Positions 23,415-31,124 of a stretch of DNA of 64,000 nt are shown here, in pieces. This stretch comes from Devosia soli (GTDB lineage Bacteria > Pseudomonadota > Alphaproteobacteria > Rhizobiales > Devosiaceae): positions 1 to 64,000 of the forward strand of contig NZ_LAJG01000023.1 of NCBI RefSeq assembly GCF_000970455.1. Direction: 5' to 3'. Within the stretch, counting starts at the first letter, position 1; every line of letters begins with the position of its first letter. A program made the translations under genes and the position numbers. Below the pieces are notes generated by a model. The model saw only the letters and a program-made list of their open reading frames with translations. It ran no database searches and had not been told where the DNA came from.

Positions 23415-24590
23415 GTGTCCATCCTGCGCCGTTTCGCCTTTGCCTTCGCTGTCAGCTTGATGAGCCTGGCATCGGTATCGGCGAACCCGCTTCTCCTTGT
23501 CGATCGTGACACGCTGCAGGTTCTTTATGCCGAGGATGCCGGTCAGCCCTGGCATCCCGCTTCCCTCACCAAGCTGATGACTGCCTATGTAGCATTTGAG
23601 GAAATCGCCAAAGGCACTGTGACGCTGGACACGCCCGTTACCCTTTCCAAATATGCGCTGAGCCAGGCGCCGAGCCGCTCCGGGCTGAAGGTCGACACTT
23701 CGGTGTCGCTCGAAGACGCGCTCTACATCCTTATTGTCAAATCCGCCAACGACATGGCTGTGGCGATTGCTGAAACCATCGGCGGCAATGAAGCTTCTTT
23801 CGTAGCCAAGATGAATGATGCGGCCAGCCGCATGGGGCTGACGGCGACGCACTACGTCAATCCCAACGGCCTCCACGATCCGCGCCAGACGACCAGCGCG
23901 CGGGACCTTGCCATCCTCTCGCTCTATATCGAGCAATATTTTCCGCAGTATATGCCGATGTTTCGCACCAGTGCCGTCAACATCAACGGCATGCGTCTTG
24001 AATCGCAGAATGAGCTGTTGACGACGTTCGCTGGAGCCGTCGGCATGAAGACGGGTTATGTCTGTGCCTCGGGACTCAACATGGTCGCCGATGTCGACCG
24101 CAATGGCCGGCGGCTCATGGCCGTCGTGCTCGGCGGGTCTTCCGGCCGCGACCGCAACGAACGCGCGGCCGAGCTTCTGCTCAAGGGCTTTTCCGGTTCT
24201 GCCCAGCCTACCGGGCAATCCGTATTGAGCCTCTCCAACGCCGTCGGCGCTGCGCCGGTCGATATGCGCCCTAATATCTGCGGCAAGTCGGCCGCCGAAT
24301 ATGTAAAGGCCCAGGAAGCCGCTTTCCCCATGGGTCTCAAGGGTCAGCCAAGCTACTTGACCGATAAGATTGCGGCAATCGAACACGTCGCAACTGACCT
24401 TGGCCGTGTCCGCACCGGCATCGTTCCGCCGCGGCCGCGTCCGTCGCATGTGCCCGCGTTTCCGAGCCAGACGGTGGCGGTCAACACCACGGCCGACGCC
24501 TCCGTTCTCGACACCAGCTTGCGTCCCGGCCTCGATGTTTCGGCAAACCCCGACATTCCCTATCCTCGGCCTCGACCCGCCTCTCGCTAG
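23415..24590 (+). CDS. Secreted D-alanyl-D-alanine carboxypeptidase (PBP5/6-like)
   Basis: Trims the terminal D-Ala of peptidoglycan stem peptides. It has 391 residues from a GTG start with GAGAG just upstream. A signal peptide covers about 1-23 (SVSA before NPLLL). The serine-peptidase S11 motifs are S50-LT-K53, S110-A-N112 and K212-T-G214. The tail after about 330 is proline/arginine rich, with two PRPRP runs. It has no obvious amphipathic C-terminal anchor, unlike PBP5. A second S11 gene with a SPOR domain lies at 48401-49969. The stop interlocks with tusA at CTAG. Confidence 0.93.
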   Translation: MSILRRFAFAFAVSLMSLASVSANPLLLVDRDTLQVLYAEDAGQPWHPASLTKLMTAYVAFEEIAKGTVTLDTPVTLSKYALSQAPSRSGLKVDTSVSLEDALYILIVKSANDMAVAIAETIGGNEASFVAKMNDAASRMGLTATHYVNPNGLHDPRQTTSARDLAILSLYIEQYFPQYMPMFRTSAVNINGMRLESQNELLTTFAGAVGMKTGYVCASGLNMVADVDRNGRRLMAVVLGGSSGRDRNERAAELLLKGFSGSAQPTGQSVLSLSNAVGAAPVDMRPNICGKSAAEYVKAQEAAFPMGLKGQPSYLTDKIAAIEHVATDLGRVRTGIVPPRPRPSHVPAFPSQTVAVNTTADASVLDTSLRPGLDVSANPDIPYPRPRPASR

Positions 24591-24814
24591 GCCGAAACGA
24601 TCTCGAAACGCAGGACATCGTCCTCGCGGGCGAGCGTGTATTGGTGCCCATGTTGACGGCAATAGAGCGGAATGTCGATTTCGGCCATGGGATCGGTGGC
24701 CAGCACCGTCAACTGCGATCCAGTCCCTAGGTCATCCAGCATCTTTTCAAGCTTGAGGACGGGCAGGGGGCATTTGAGCCCCCTGGCGTCGATCAGCCTC
24801 GGCTCAGTTGGCAA
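24587..24814 (-). CDS. TusA/SirA-like sulfur-carrier protein
   Basis: Small sulfurtransferase of 75 residues. RLIDARGLKCPLPVLKLEK carries the CPxP motif with active Cys15, which relays persulfide sulfur in tRNA thiolation or cofactor synthesis. The beta strand VLATDPMAEIDIP is also typical. The TTG at 24814 gives a family-like start and overlaps the CAP gene stop, which suggests coupling. An ATG at 24835 would add seven residues and is an alternative. The 3' end interlocks with the carboxypeptidase stop. Confidence 0.82.
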   Translation of the reverse strand: MPTEPRLIDARGLKCPLPVLKLEKMLDDLGTGSQLTVLATDPMAEIDIPLYCRQHGHQYTLAREDDVLRFEIVSA

Positions 24815-25289
24815 GGACGAGCACCCAGTAGACGCCATAGCCCGACGTGGCATTGTAAGCAGCGGCAACGCCGGCCTTGGTTGCGGAGGCGGCGAGGCCC
24901 GATGCGTCCGCTGGGCTGTTGCGCCAGCCCGAGAAGGTTTCGGCAAACGTGGCATAACCAGCGCTGAGCTTCATGACCAACAACCCTTGGGGCGTCGCGG
25001 GGGCCGTGCCGGTCTGGGCGTATTGGTTGGCGAGCGCCTGAGCGGTGCCGTCCAATCCTGCATCGGGCGTCAACGGTGCGACGCCGCGCGTCGCGCGGTA
25101 GGCGTTGACGAGGTTGACAGCCTGGACCTTGTCGAGAACCGCGCCAGGCCGGTCCATGCGTGCCGTGAGACCGCTGGCGAGGCTGGTCGGGGCACCGCCG
25201 CCGCCCATCATCGAGCATCCGGTCACGACAAGGCCGGCAGTAAGAGCGATGCCGGCAGCGGCGGCGAGGCGAAGCGGAGAAATCGTCAT
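24804..25289 (-). CDS. CAP-domain (SCP/PR1-like) lipoprotein
   Basis: 161 residues. A basic N terminus and hydrophobic stretch lead to the lipobox VTGC with Cys25, so it should be a lipid-anchored periplasmic or outer-membrane protein. The remainder is a bacterial CAP (SCP/PR1) domain: VNLVNAYRATRGVAPLTPDAGLDGTAQALANQYA near the start and AAAYNATSGYGVYWVLVLA at the end. The role is unknown. It overlaps the tusA gene and is divergent from the SMP-30 gene. Confidence 0.85.
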   Translation of the reverse strand: MTISPLRLAAAAGIALTAGLVVTGCSMMGGGGAPTSLASGLTARMDRPGAVLDKVQAVNLVNAYRATRGVAPLTPDAGLDGTAQALANQYAQTGTAPATPQGLLVMKLSAGYATFAETFSGWRNSPADASGLAASATKAGVAAAYNATSGYGVYWVLVLAN

Positions 25290-25478
25290 CGTTGTCCTTT
25301 AGGGCTCTGGGCGCCAATTGCGGGCACACTGCCATAGCGAGCCTGCCGCGAGGTTAATCGGCGGAGGCAGCATTGCTCCCTCTCGCGAGCGCCACTATGG
25401 TCGCTTGGCCTTGTCCGCACACTTTGCGGCAGGGTCTTGGCAGGGCAAAAAGATTTCTGCCGCAATGGGGAAGAGGGA

Positions 25479-26390
25479 ATGCCGGATTCAATTTACGAGA
25501 TCATCGATCCACGCTTCAGCGATCTGACGATTGGCAGTGCGCATCTCGAGCAACTCTTCTCGGGCTGCCGATGGGCGGAAGGTCCAGTGTGGTTCAAGGA
25601 CGGCGATTTTCTGCTTTGGAGCGACATACCCAATCATCGCATGATGCGGTACCAGCCGGACGGCACGGTTTCGGTCTATCGCACGAATTCCAACTTTTCC
25701 AACGGCAATACGCGTGACAGGCAGGGACGCCTCGTCTCGTGCGAGCACGGTCTTCGCCGGGTAACGCGTACGGAATATGACGGCACTATCACAGTTCTCG
25801 CCGATCGGTTCGAGGGAAAACCGCTCAATTCCCCCAACGACGTGGTCGTCCATTCGAATGGCAGCGTGTGGTTCACTGATCCGACCTACGGCATCATGAC
25901 CGACTATGAGGGCTTTCAGGCTGAACCTGAACAGCCGACCCGCAATGTTTATCGCCTTGATCCGACCTCAGGCGAACTCACCGCGGTGGTCACGGATTTT
26001 CTGCAGCCGAATGGACTGGCATTCTCCGAAGACGAGACCCGGCTTTACGTCGCCGACTCCGGCTCGAGCCATTCGGCCACCGCGCCGCGCCACCTGCGCG
26101 TCTTCGATGTGGTGGGGGGTAAGACCCTTGCCAATGGCCGGGAATTCTGCCGATTGCCATCGGGCGTACCTGATGGGCTACGTGTCGATGTTTATGGAAA
26201 TGTGTGGACCAGCGGCGGGCCAGCGGTGCACTGCTATGCCTCGGATGGAACGCTGCTCGGCCGCATCCATGTTCCCGAGGGGGTATCGAATCTGACTTTC
26301 GGCGGCCCGAGGGGTAATCGGATGTTCATCACCGCTACCACCTCGGTTTATGCCGTCTATCTCGCAACTAATGGCGCGCAAACGCCCTAG
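25479..26390 (+). CDS. SMP-30/gluconolactonase/LRE-family protein
   Basis: Six-bladed beta-propeller lactonase of 303 residues. Family segments are CRWAEGPVWFKDGDFLLWSDIPNHRMMRY with the metal-ligand Glu, FSNGNTRDRQGRLVSCEHG, KPLNSPNDVVVHSNGSVWFTDPTYG, LQPNGLAFSEDETRLYVADSG and GVPDGLRVDVYGNVWTS. These supply the Asn and Asp metal ligands. It probably hydrolyses a sugar lactone. AGAGGG precedes the ATG at 25479. Its TAG interlocks with the convergent gene's stop. Confidence 0.9.
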   Translation: MPDSIYEIIDPRFSDLTIGSAHLEQLFSGCRWAEGPVWFKDGDFLLWSDIPNHRMMRYQPDGTVSVYRTNSNFSNGNTRDRQGRLVSCEHGLRRVTRTEYDGTITVLADRFEGKPLNSPNDVVVHSNGSVWFTDPTYGIMTDYEGFQAEPEQPTRNVYRLDPTSGELTAVVTDFLQPNGLAFSEDETRLYVADSGSSHSATAPRHLRVFDVVGGKTLANGREFCRLPSGVPDGLRVDVYGNVWTSGGPAVHCYASDGTLLGRIHVPEGVSNLTFGGPRGNRMFITATTSVYAVYLATNGAQTP

Positions 26391-26872
26391 TGTAGGTCAC
26401 TGCGGACTTCGTCTCGGTCGGCCATCCGCTCGTCACCAAGATCGACGTCGTCTTCGTCGTCCGATTCAATCTCTTCGCCGTCCTCGGATATGCCGGATAG
26501 CTCTTCGAGAGCGTCGACGTCATCCGGGGATAGCGCATGAGAATGGTTGGCGGGATCGTCGATCACAACGTTGGCCATTTCGAAATTCTCGTCGCTATCA
26601 GCACTGTCGCCGCTGAGTTCTTCGATGGCGCGGTCGATTTCGTCCATCGCGGCCACCGGATCTTCGTCGCCCCAGTCGCCGCTCTCGCGAACCGCTGCGT
26701 CCTCGCGCATCTGCCGCAACTGCGCGAGACGCTCCTCGACCGGCAGGTCGCTGCGATAGAGCAAATCTTCGATCTCGTTTTGGCTATAGGGCTGGGCAAT
26801 GTTGGTCTGATCGGGAATATCGAGACTGCCGTCGCGCGAGCCAAGCAGATCGCCGGTTTCGTTGGATGCCAT
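26387..26872 (-). CDS. Acidic hypothetical protein, 161 residues
   Basis: I do not recognise a domain. The product is very acidic, with Asp/Glu-rich runs in the last 60 residues (SEDGEEIESDDEDDVDLGDE). A helical middle segment (SQNEIEDLLYRSDLPVEERLAQLRQMRED) could be a short coiled coil. There is no signal peptide or membrane helix, so it is cytosolic and probably largely disordered. GGGAG eight bases before the ATG at 26872 supports a real gene. It may be cotranscribed with the MFS gene upstream, 89 bases away. Its stop interlocks with SMP-30. Confidence 0.65.
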   Translation of the reverse strand: MASNETGDLLGSRDGSLDIPDQTNIAQPYSQNEIEDLLYRSDLPVEERLAQLRQMREDAAVRESGDWGDEDPVAAMDEIDRAIEELSGDSADSDENFEMANVVIDDPANHSHALSPDDVDALEELSGISEDGEEIESDDEDDVDLGDERMADRDEVRSDLH

Positions 26873-26961
26873 TTTGGATCTCCCTTCATGAGATGTGATG
26901 GGCACAACGTCACGGAGCTGGATGGGTTCGGGCCGGCAGCGCAAATGTGAACCGGAGCGTG

Positions 26962-28146
26962 CTAGTCAGTGGCGCGAAGTCCGCGACGCTGCCCAAGGAT
27001 GATCCAGACCGCCAACGGGAGCATGAGAAGACCCGCCCATCCATAGGCCGGCAACACGCCAGCACGATCGGCGAGAAAACCGAAGGCGAGAGTCGCTCCA
27101 ACTCCAACCACGTTCTCCGCCATCACCAGAGCCGACGTCGTCGTCGCCCGGCTTTTGCCTTCCATCACGCGATGGAACCGCGCTTCGGCCAGAACAGTCA
27201 CTGGGGCAACGACGATATAGGCCAACGAGAGCAACATCACCTGCCATGACGCGTAGCCGCTGGCGGATGCGATGAGCAAAAGACCACCTAGCCCCGGCAG
27301 GACCCATGCCAGCCAAGGCCGTCCGGCCAGCCTGTGGGCATGAACGCTGGCAAGCGCATAGAAGGCCTCGACGCCTGCAGCGAAAATCCCCCAGGCCCAG
27401 ACGGGTAATGAGACCGCAAGGTAGTAGAGCTCGTCGAACTCCTCGAGGATTTCGAACACGATCAGGCCGGCAGCCATATACGTCGTGACGAACCGCAAAT
27501 CTGCTCGCTCGCGAAATTCGTGCCAAGCATCGGCAAAATGGGAGAAATAAGTCCGCTTGTCCTCTTGGTCGTCCTCGAGAGATTCTGCCCGGCGGACATC
27601 CTCGAGCCAGAACGCGAGTGACGAAGCGATCAGCAGCGGTGGAATGGAAAGCCAGATCGCCCAATCGAAATTCTGCCAGGCGACAAAGCCGCCGAAGAGC
27701 GTGCCGAGACCAATCCCCAATCCCTCGGCGGCATTGTCCCGCCCTAGAACTTTATCGAAGTCCTCGCTGCGCCCTTCCGCGGCCATCCTTTCGTAGAGCA
27801 GGGCTTCGCGCGAACCGGACTGCATTGCCTGCCCCGCGCTCCAGAAGAGAAATCCGGCGCCATAGACCCAGAAATTCCCATCCGCTATTCCCCAAAGCAA
27901 AAACGTGCCCGCTTTGGCCAAAGGTGCCATCACGAGGAGCACGCGCCGGTCGAAATGATCCGATAAGGCTCCCGAGGGCATTTCGAGAATGATTGCGGAT
28001 GCCGACCAGAAGGCGAGCAACACGCCGATTTCGCTGGGGCTCAATCCTTCCAGGGAAAAGAGGGCAGCATAGACGGCATAGGCGAACATGAAGTCGAACA
28101 GAAACGCGTAGGCGTAGTAGGTCCGCAGGAATGAGCTGAGCTTCAC
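26962..28146 (-). CDS. Major facilitator superfamily transporter
   Basis: 394 residues with about 12 hydrophobic helices. The MFS A-motif-like loop reads GALSDHFDRRVLL between helices 2 and 3. The N half includes EMPSGALSDHFDRR, which fits the MFS group once annotated as drug or sugar exporters. The central loop is acidic (SLEDDQEDKRTYFSHF). GGAGG nine bases before the GTG at 28146 sets the start; an upstream TTG frame lacks this. The substrate is unknown. It is divergent from the NDUFA12 gene. Confidence 0.84.
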   Translation of the reverse strand: MKLSSFLRTYYAYAFLFDFMFAYAVYAALFSLEGLSPSEIGVLLAFWSASAIILEMPSGALSDHFDRRVLLVMAPLAKAGTFLLWGIADGNFWVYGAGFLFWSAGQAMQSGSREALLYERMAAEGRSEDFDKVLGRDNAAEGLGIGLGTLFGGFVAWQNFDWAIWLSIPPLLIASSLAFWLEDVRRAESLEDDQEDKRTYFSHFADAWHEFRERADLRFVTTYMAAGLIVFEILEEFDELYYLAVSLPVWAWGIFAAGVEAFYALASVHAHRLAGRPWLAWVLPGLGGLLLIASASGYASWQVMLLSLAYIVVAPVTVLAEARFHRVMEGKSRATTTSALVMAENVVGVGATLAFGFLADRAGVLPAYGWAGLLMLPLAVWIILGQRRGLRATD

Positions 28147-28272
28147 CGCTGAACGCCTCCATATCCCCGGTCGCGCCAAGTTGCAGCCGTTTTGCTGCGC
28201 TTTGGTCTAGGCTCCTCGCAGCGACCGTGATAAACCGCCTGACAAATCGTTCCTGAAGAGCGGAATCGTATC

Positions 28273-28671
28273 GTGGCCCAGTCTGATCTCAAGCAATTGT
28301 TCACCGAAATCTTCGCCTGGTGGCGTGGACAGACTTGGGGAACGCGTCTCTGGATCAAGCGCTTCGGCAATTATGTCGGTTCTGACGAATTCGGCAATCG
28401 CTACTATCAGGATAAGAAGGCTAACCGTCGTTATGTGACCTATGCCGGCTATGCAGACGCTTCGGCGATACCGCCGGGCTGGCACGGTTGGATTCATCAC
28501 CGGACCGACGTTGTCCCGACGGACGCAAATTATAAGCCGCGTGAGTGGGAAAAGCCGCATCACGCCAATCTCACCGGTACGCCCGATGCCTATCGCCCCG
28601 ACGGCAGCCTGCTGAGCAAAGGCGAGCGGCCGCGCGTCAGTGGCGATTATCAGGCTTGGTCCCCTGAATAA
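28273..28671 (+). CDS. NADH:ubiquinone oxidoreductase subunit NDUFA12
   Basis: Accessory complex I subunit found in alphaproteobacteria and mitochondria (B17.2), which binds near the NADH-oxidising arm. It has 132 residues. The family pattern is TWGTRLWIKRFGNYVGSDEFGNRYYQDK, then RRYVTYAGYADASAIPPGWHGWIHHRTD and PPTxxNYKPREWEKPHHANLTGTP-like text. The start is GTG and the ribosome site is weak. The DUF2155 gene begins seven bases after the stop, a pairing common in alphaproteobacteria. Confidence 0.93.
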   Translation: MAQSDLKQLFTEIFAWWRGQTWGTRLWIKRFGNYVGSDEFGNRYYQDKKANRRYVTYAGYADASAIPPGWHGWIHHRTDVVPTDANYKPREWEKPHHANLTGTPDAYRPDGSLLSKGERPRVSGDYQAWSPE

Positions 28672-28678
28672 GGCGTCC

Positions 28679-29095
28679 ATGCGCCTCTCCCAATCTATTT
28701 GGAGGCTGATAGCCCTGGTCCTTGCCACGGCTTTCTTAGCTGCGCCAACTTTTGCCCAGCCTGTCGCCAATCCGGTCGCAACCCTCGCGGGTCTCGATAA
28801 GATCACCGGGCGCATTACGCGGTTCGATGTCTATATCGGCGAAACCGTGCTCTTCGGCGCGCTCGAGATAACGCCACGCGCCTGTTATGATCGTCCGGCA
28901 AACGACACACTTCAGCGTACCTCGGCATTTCTTGAAGTCGACCAGCGCTCGCTCGACGGCACCGCCAAACGCATTTTTACCGGTTGGATGTTTGCCGATA
29001 GCCCCGCGCTGAATGCGGTAGACCATCCGGTCTATGACGTCTGGCTCATCGAGTGCAAAACGAGCACCAACGTTCCGCCGCCCGACCAGCGATAA
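28679..29095 (+). CDS. DUF2155 domain secreted protein
   Basis: 138 residues. A signal peptide of about 27 residues (MRLSQSIWRL... APTFAQ) is followed by a DUF2155 domain: LDKITGRITRFDVYIGETVLFGALEITPRACYDRP then IFTGWMFADSPALNAVDHPVYDVWLIECK. Two conserved cysteines (in RACYDRP and IECK) could form a disulfide in the periplasm. Function is unknown, but the gene regularly sits next to the NDUFA12 gene. AAGG lies six bases before the ATG at 28679. Confidence 0.86.
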   Translation: MRLSQSIWRLIALVLATAFLAAPTFAQPVANPVATLAGLDKITGRITRFDVYIGETVLFGALEITPRACYDRPANDTLQRTSAFLEVDQRSLDGTAKRIFTGWMFADSPALNAVDHPVYDVWLIECKTSTNVPPPDQR

Positions 29096-29178
29096 ATTTG
29101 CGCCAAGGCGTGTCTAAAATGCCCGCACTTGATCGTCATCCTGACAGAAGCCCCTAAGCTTTCATCAGGAGGACGACC

Positions 29179-29676
29179 ATGCTGACTTTGCCCAAGACGG
29201 AAGATCGCAAGCCACAGGCCTATATCTACGTGCCGTTTACCGTGACGATGACCGAAATGCAGAAGCCCGCTCGAGAGGGGTTTCCGCAACTCTTCGAGTA
29301 TATTGCCAAGCACGGACTGACCCCCATCAGCCACGCCTTCTACAATTATCGCCGCATCGATATGACCGCAACGCTGGACGTCGAAGCCGGCATAGCCGTC
29401 GAAGCGGTGGGGCCAGCCGAGGGGAACATACGATCCGGCATGTTGCCTGGTGGAAGATTTCTCGGCCTGAGCTGGGTTGGCCATCCCGATAAACTCGAAA
29501 CCGTCACCGGAATGCTGATCGGCTGGGCCAGGCTGACAGAGCAGGAATTCGACATGGTAGAGCGTCCAGATGGCGACCATTTCGCTTGCCGTCTGGAAAT
29601 GTACGAGTCCGACCCTCAAGAAGTGCCCGACATGGAAGAATGGGTGACCACTCTCGCATTCAAGCTCAAGGACTGA
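29179..29676 (+). CDS. GyrI-like small-molecule-binding domain protein
   Basis: 165-residue soluble protein with a single GyrI-like (SOUL/GyrI) fold domain and no DNA-binding part. Segments such as YVPFTVTMTEMQK, FPQLFEYIAKHGLTPISHAFYNYRRID and the strand pair GMLPGGRFLGLSWVGHPDKLETV support this. Stand-alone GyrI-like proteins bind or hydrolyse cationic hydrophobic compounds. A GGAGG ribosome site lies seven bases before the ATG. It is convergent with the APH-like gene, with a six-base gap. Confidence 0.8.
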   Translation: MLTLPKTEDRKPQAYIYVPFTVTMTEMQKPAREGFPQLFEYIAKHGLTPISHAFYNYRRIDMTATLDVEAGIAVEAVGPAEGNIRSGMLPGGRFLGLSWVGHPDKLETVTGMLIGWARLTEQEFDMVERPDGDHFACRLEMYESDPQEVPDMEEWVTTLAFKLKD

Positions 29677-29682
29677 CGTGGC

Positions 29683-30456
29683 CTAGAACAACTCGTCGAG
29701 CGCGCAATAATATTGATAGCGCTCGGCGTCGAACCTCACGCCGTAGGCGTCGAGAAATGCGTGGACCATGTCCATGCCGCCGTTGAACTCAAGGCTCCAG
29801 CAGGTCAACGCCAGATCCTGCCAGCGATCGGCAACGCCCAGACGGGCACAGTCAACGATGCCGCTGAACCGGCTATCGCCGGCTAGAAAGTTGGGCAGGG
29901 AAGCGTCGCCATGCGTCACCACTCTGTCGGTTTCTGCTGGCCGCTGCGCCACCAGCCAGTCATAGACCTGCTGCGCGGTCCACCCTTCGTGCCGGTCGTC
30001 AAAATCTGTCTCGTCGACACGCCCGCCAAGTATGTTCGCCTTGCCGTCGCTAAGCCTCCGATCAAGCGAATGATCGAAAGGACAACTGGCTGGGTCGAGA
30101 GCGTGAAGCCGCTTCAAACCGTCCGCAAGAACTTGAATCAATACCTGAGGTTCATCCACCAGGTGCGTCAAATCCTTGCCCTTTACCTCGGTCATCAGCA
30201 GCCAGTTGAAGCCCTCGCCATCGACATAATCGACGATGCGCGGCGCCGGAAAGCCCATTTCGGCCAGGTAATCGAGACGAAGAACCTCGGCACTTAGTTC
30301 GCTAAGCTCATGCGCTGGATCAGCCTTGAGAAAGAGAGCATTCTCGGCCATCGGAATCCGCCATACCGACGCCCCGGATTTTCCGATCGTCGTCGCGTGC
30401 CATTCCCGATCTGCCAACGGCTTTAACTGCAGCGGCAGGCGGTCACGCGGATCCAT
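29683..30456 (-). CDS. Aminoglycoside 3'-phosphotransferase-like kinase
   Basis: 257 residues of the APH(3') type. The Brenner motif is H182-G-D-ASLPN-F. The DFG-equivalent segment GIVDCARLGVADRWQDLAL holds metal-ligand Asp202. The C terminus YYCALDELF resembles the closing loop of APH(3') enzymes, and the length is close to their 255-270 residues. It could phosphorylate kanamycin-type drugs or a natural sugar; sequence alone cannot decide. GGAG lies before the ATG at 30456. The gene begins inside the 3' end of aat (14-base overlap), so it is a settled part of this operon and not on a mobile element. Confidence 0.85.
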   Translation of the reverse strand: MDPRDRLPLQLKPLADREWHATTIGKSGASVWRIPMAENALFLKADPAHELSELSAEVLRLDYLAEMGFPAPRIVDYVDGEGFNWLLMTEVKGKDLTHLVDEPQVLIQVLADGLKRLHALDPASCPFDHSLDRRLSDGKANILGGRVDETDFDDRHEGWTAQQVYDWLVAQRPAETDRVVTHGDASLPNFLAGDSRFSGIVDCARLGVADRWQDLALTCWSLEFNGGMDMVHAFLDAYGVRFDAERYQYYCALDELF

Positions 30457-31078
30457 CGATCGCTCCCCAGTTCCCCTCAAATGTCAGCGCTTCCGCCAAC
30501 CTATCTTCGTATTCCGCCCGCGATATTTCTATTCCGCCGAGCGAAGCGAGGTGAGGCGTGATGAACTGCGTATCCAATAGCTTGAAACCGCCCTTGTTCA
30601 GCCGTTCCACGAGATGTGCCATTGCCATCTTGCTGGCGTCAGTCTTTCGATGGAACATCGATTCCCCAAAGAAGGCCCCACCGATCGCCAATCCGTAAAG
30701 ACCGCCTATAAGGTCTTCGCCGTCCCACACCTCGACCGTATGGGCAACGCGGCGCCGGAACAGCTCGCCATAGACGGCACGGATCGTGCCATTGATCCAG
30801 GTCGTGGAGCGATCTTCGCCCACAGTCGCGCAGCCTTCGATGATCCCGTTCCAGTCGGTGTCGACGCGGATTTCCCAGCCCGATTTTCGCATCGCCTTGC
30901 GGAGGCTCTTGGAAGCGTGAAATCCGTCGAGCGGCATAATCCCGCGCCACTCGGGACTCACCCAGAACAGGTCCTCGTCAGCAGCATCTTCGGACATGGG
31001 AAAAATGCCGGCGCGATAGGCCCGCACGATCAGTTCTGGGGTAACCTCGATGTCGAAGGGATCGGCGGGGCGGACCAT
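30443..31078 (-). CDS. aat: Leucyl/phenylalanyl-tRNA-protein transferase
   Basis: Adds Leu or Phe to N-terminal Arg or Lys of proteins, creating N-degrons that ClpS delivers to ClpAP; both clp genes are at 50.3-53.1 kb. It has 211 residues. Family motifs are YRAGIFPMSE, LFWVSPEWRGIMPL, VAHTVEVWDGEDLIGGLYGLAIGGAFFGESMF and LLDTQFITPHLASLGG. The ATG at 31078 is chosen because a longer frame to 31183 runs through the accC terminator. It follows accC and overlaps the APH-like gene. Confidence 0.94.
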   Translation of the reverse strand: MVRPADPFDIEVTPELIVRAYRAGIFPMSEDAADEDLFWVSPEWRGIMPLDGFHASKSLRKAMRKSGWEIRVDTDWNGIIEGCATVGEDRSTTWINGTIRAVYGELFRRRVAHTVEVWDGEDLIGGLYGLAIGGAFFGESMFHRKTDASKMAMAHLVERLNKGGFKLLDTQFITPHLASLGGIEISRAEYEDRLAEALTFEGNWGAIDGSA

Positions 31079-31091
31079 AGGCAATCTGCTC

Positions 31092-31118
31092 AAAGAAAAG
31101 GGGCGCAGTGCGCCCCTT
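31092..31118 (-). terminator. Terminator of the accBC transcript
   Basis: On the minus strand AAGGGGCGC-ACT-GCGCCCCTT is followed by TTCTTTG. It lies six bases past the accC stop and 14 bases before aat, so aat either has a promoter inside this region or depends on read-through. Confidence 0.8.
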
Positions 31119-31124
31119 GTCGGA

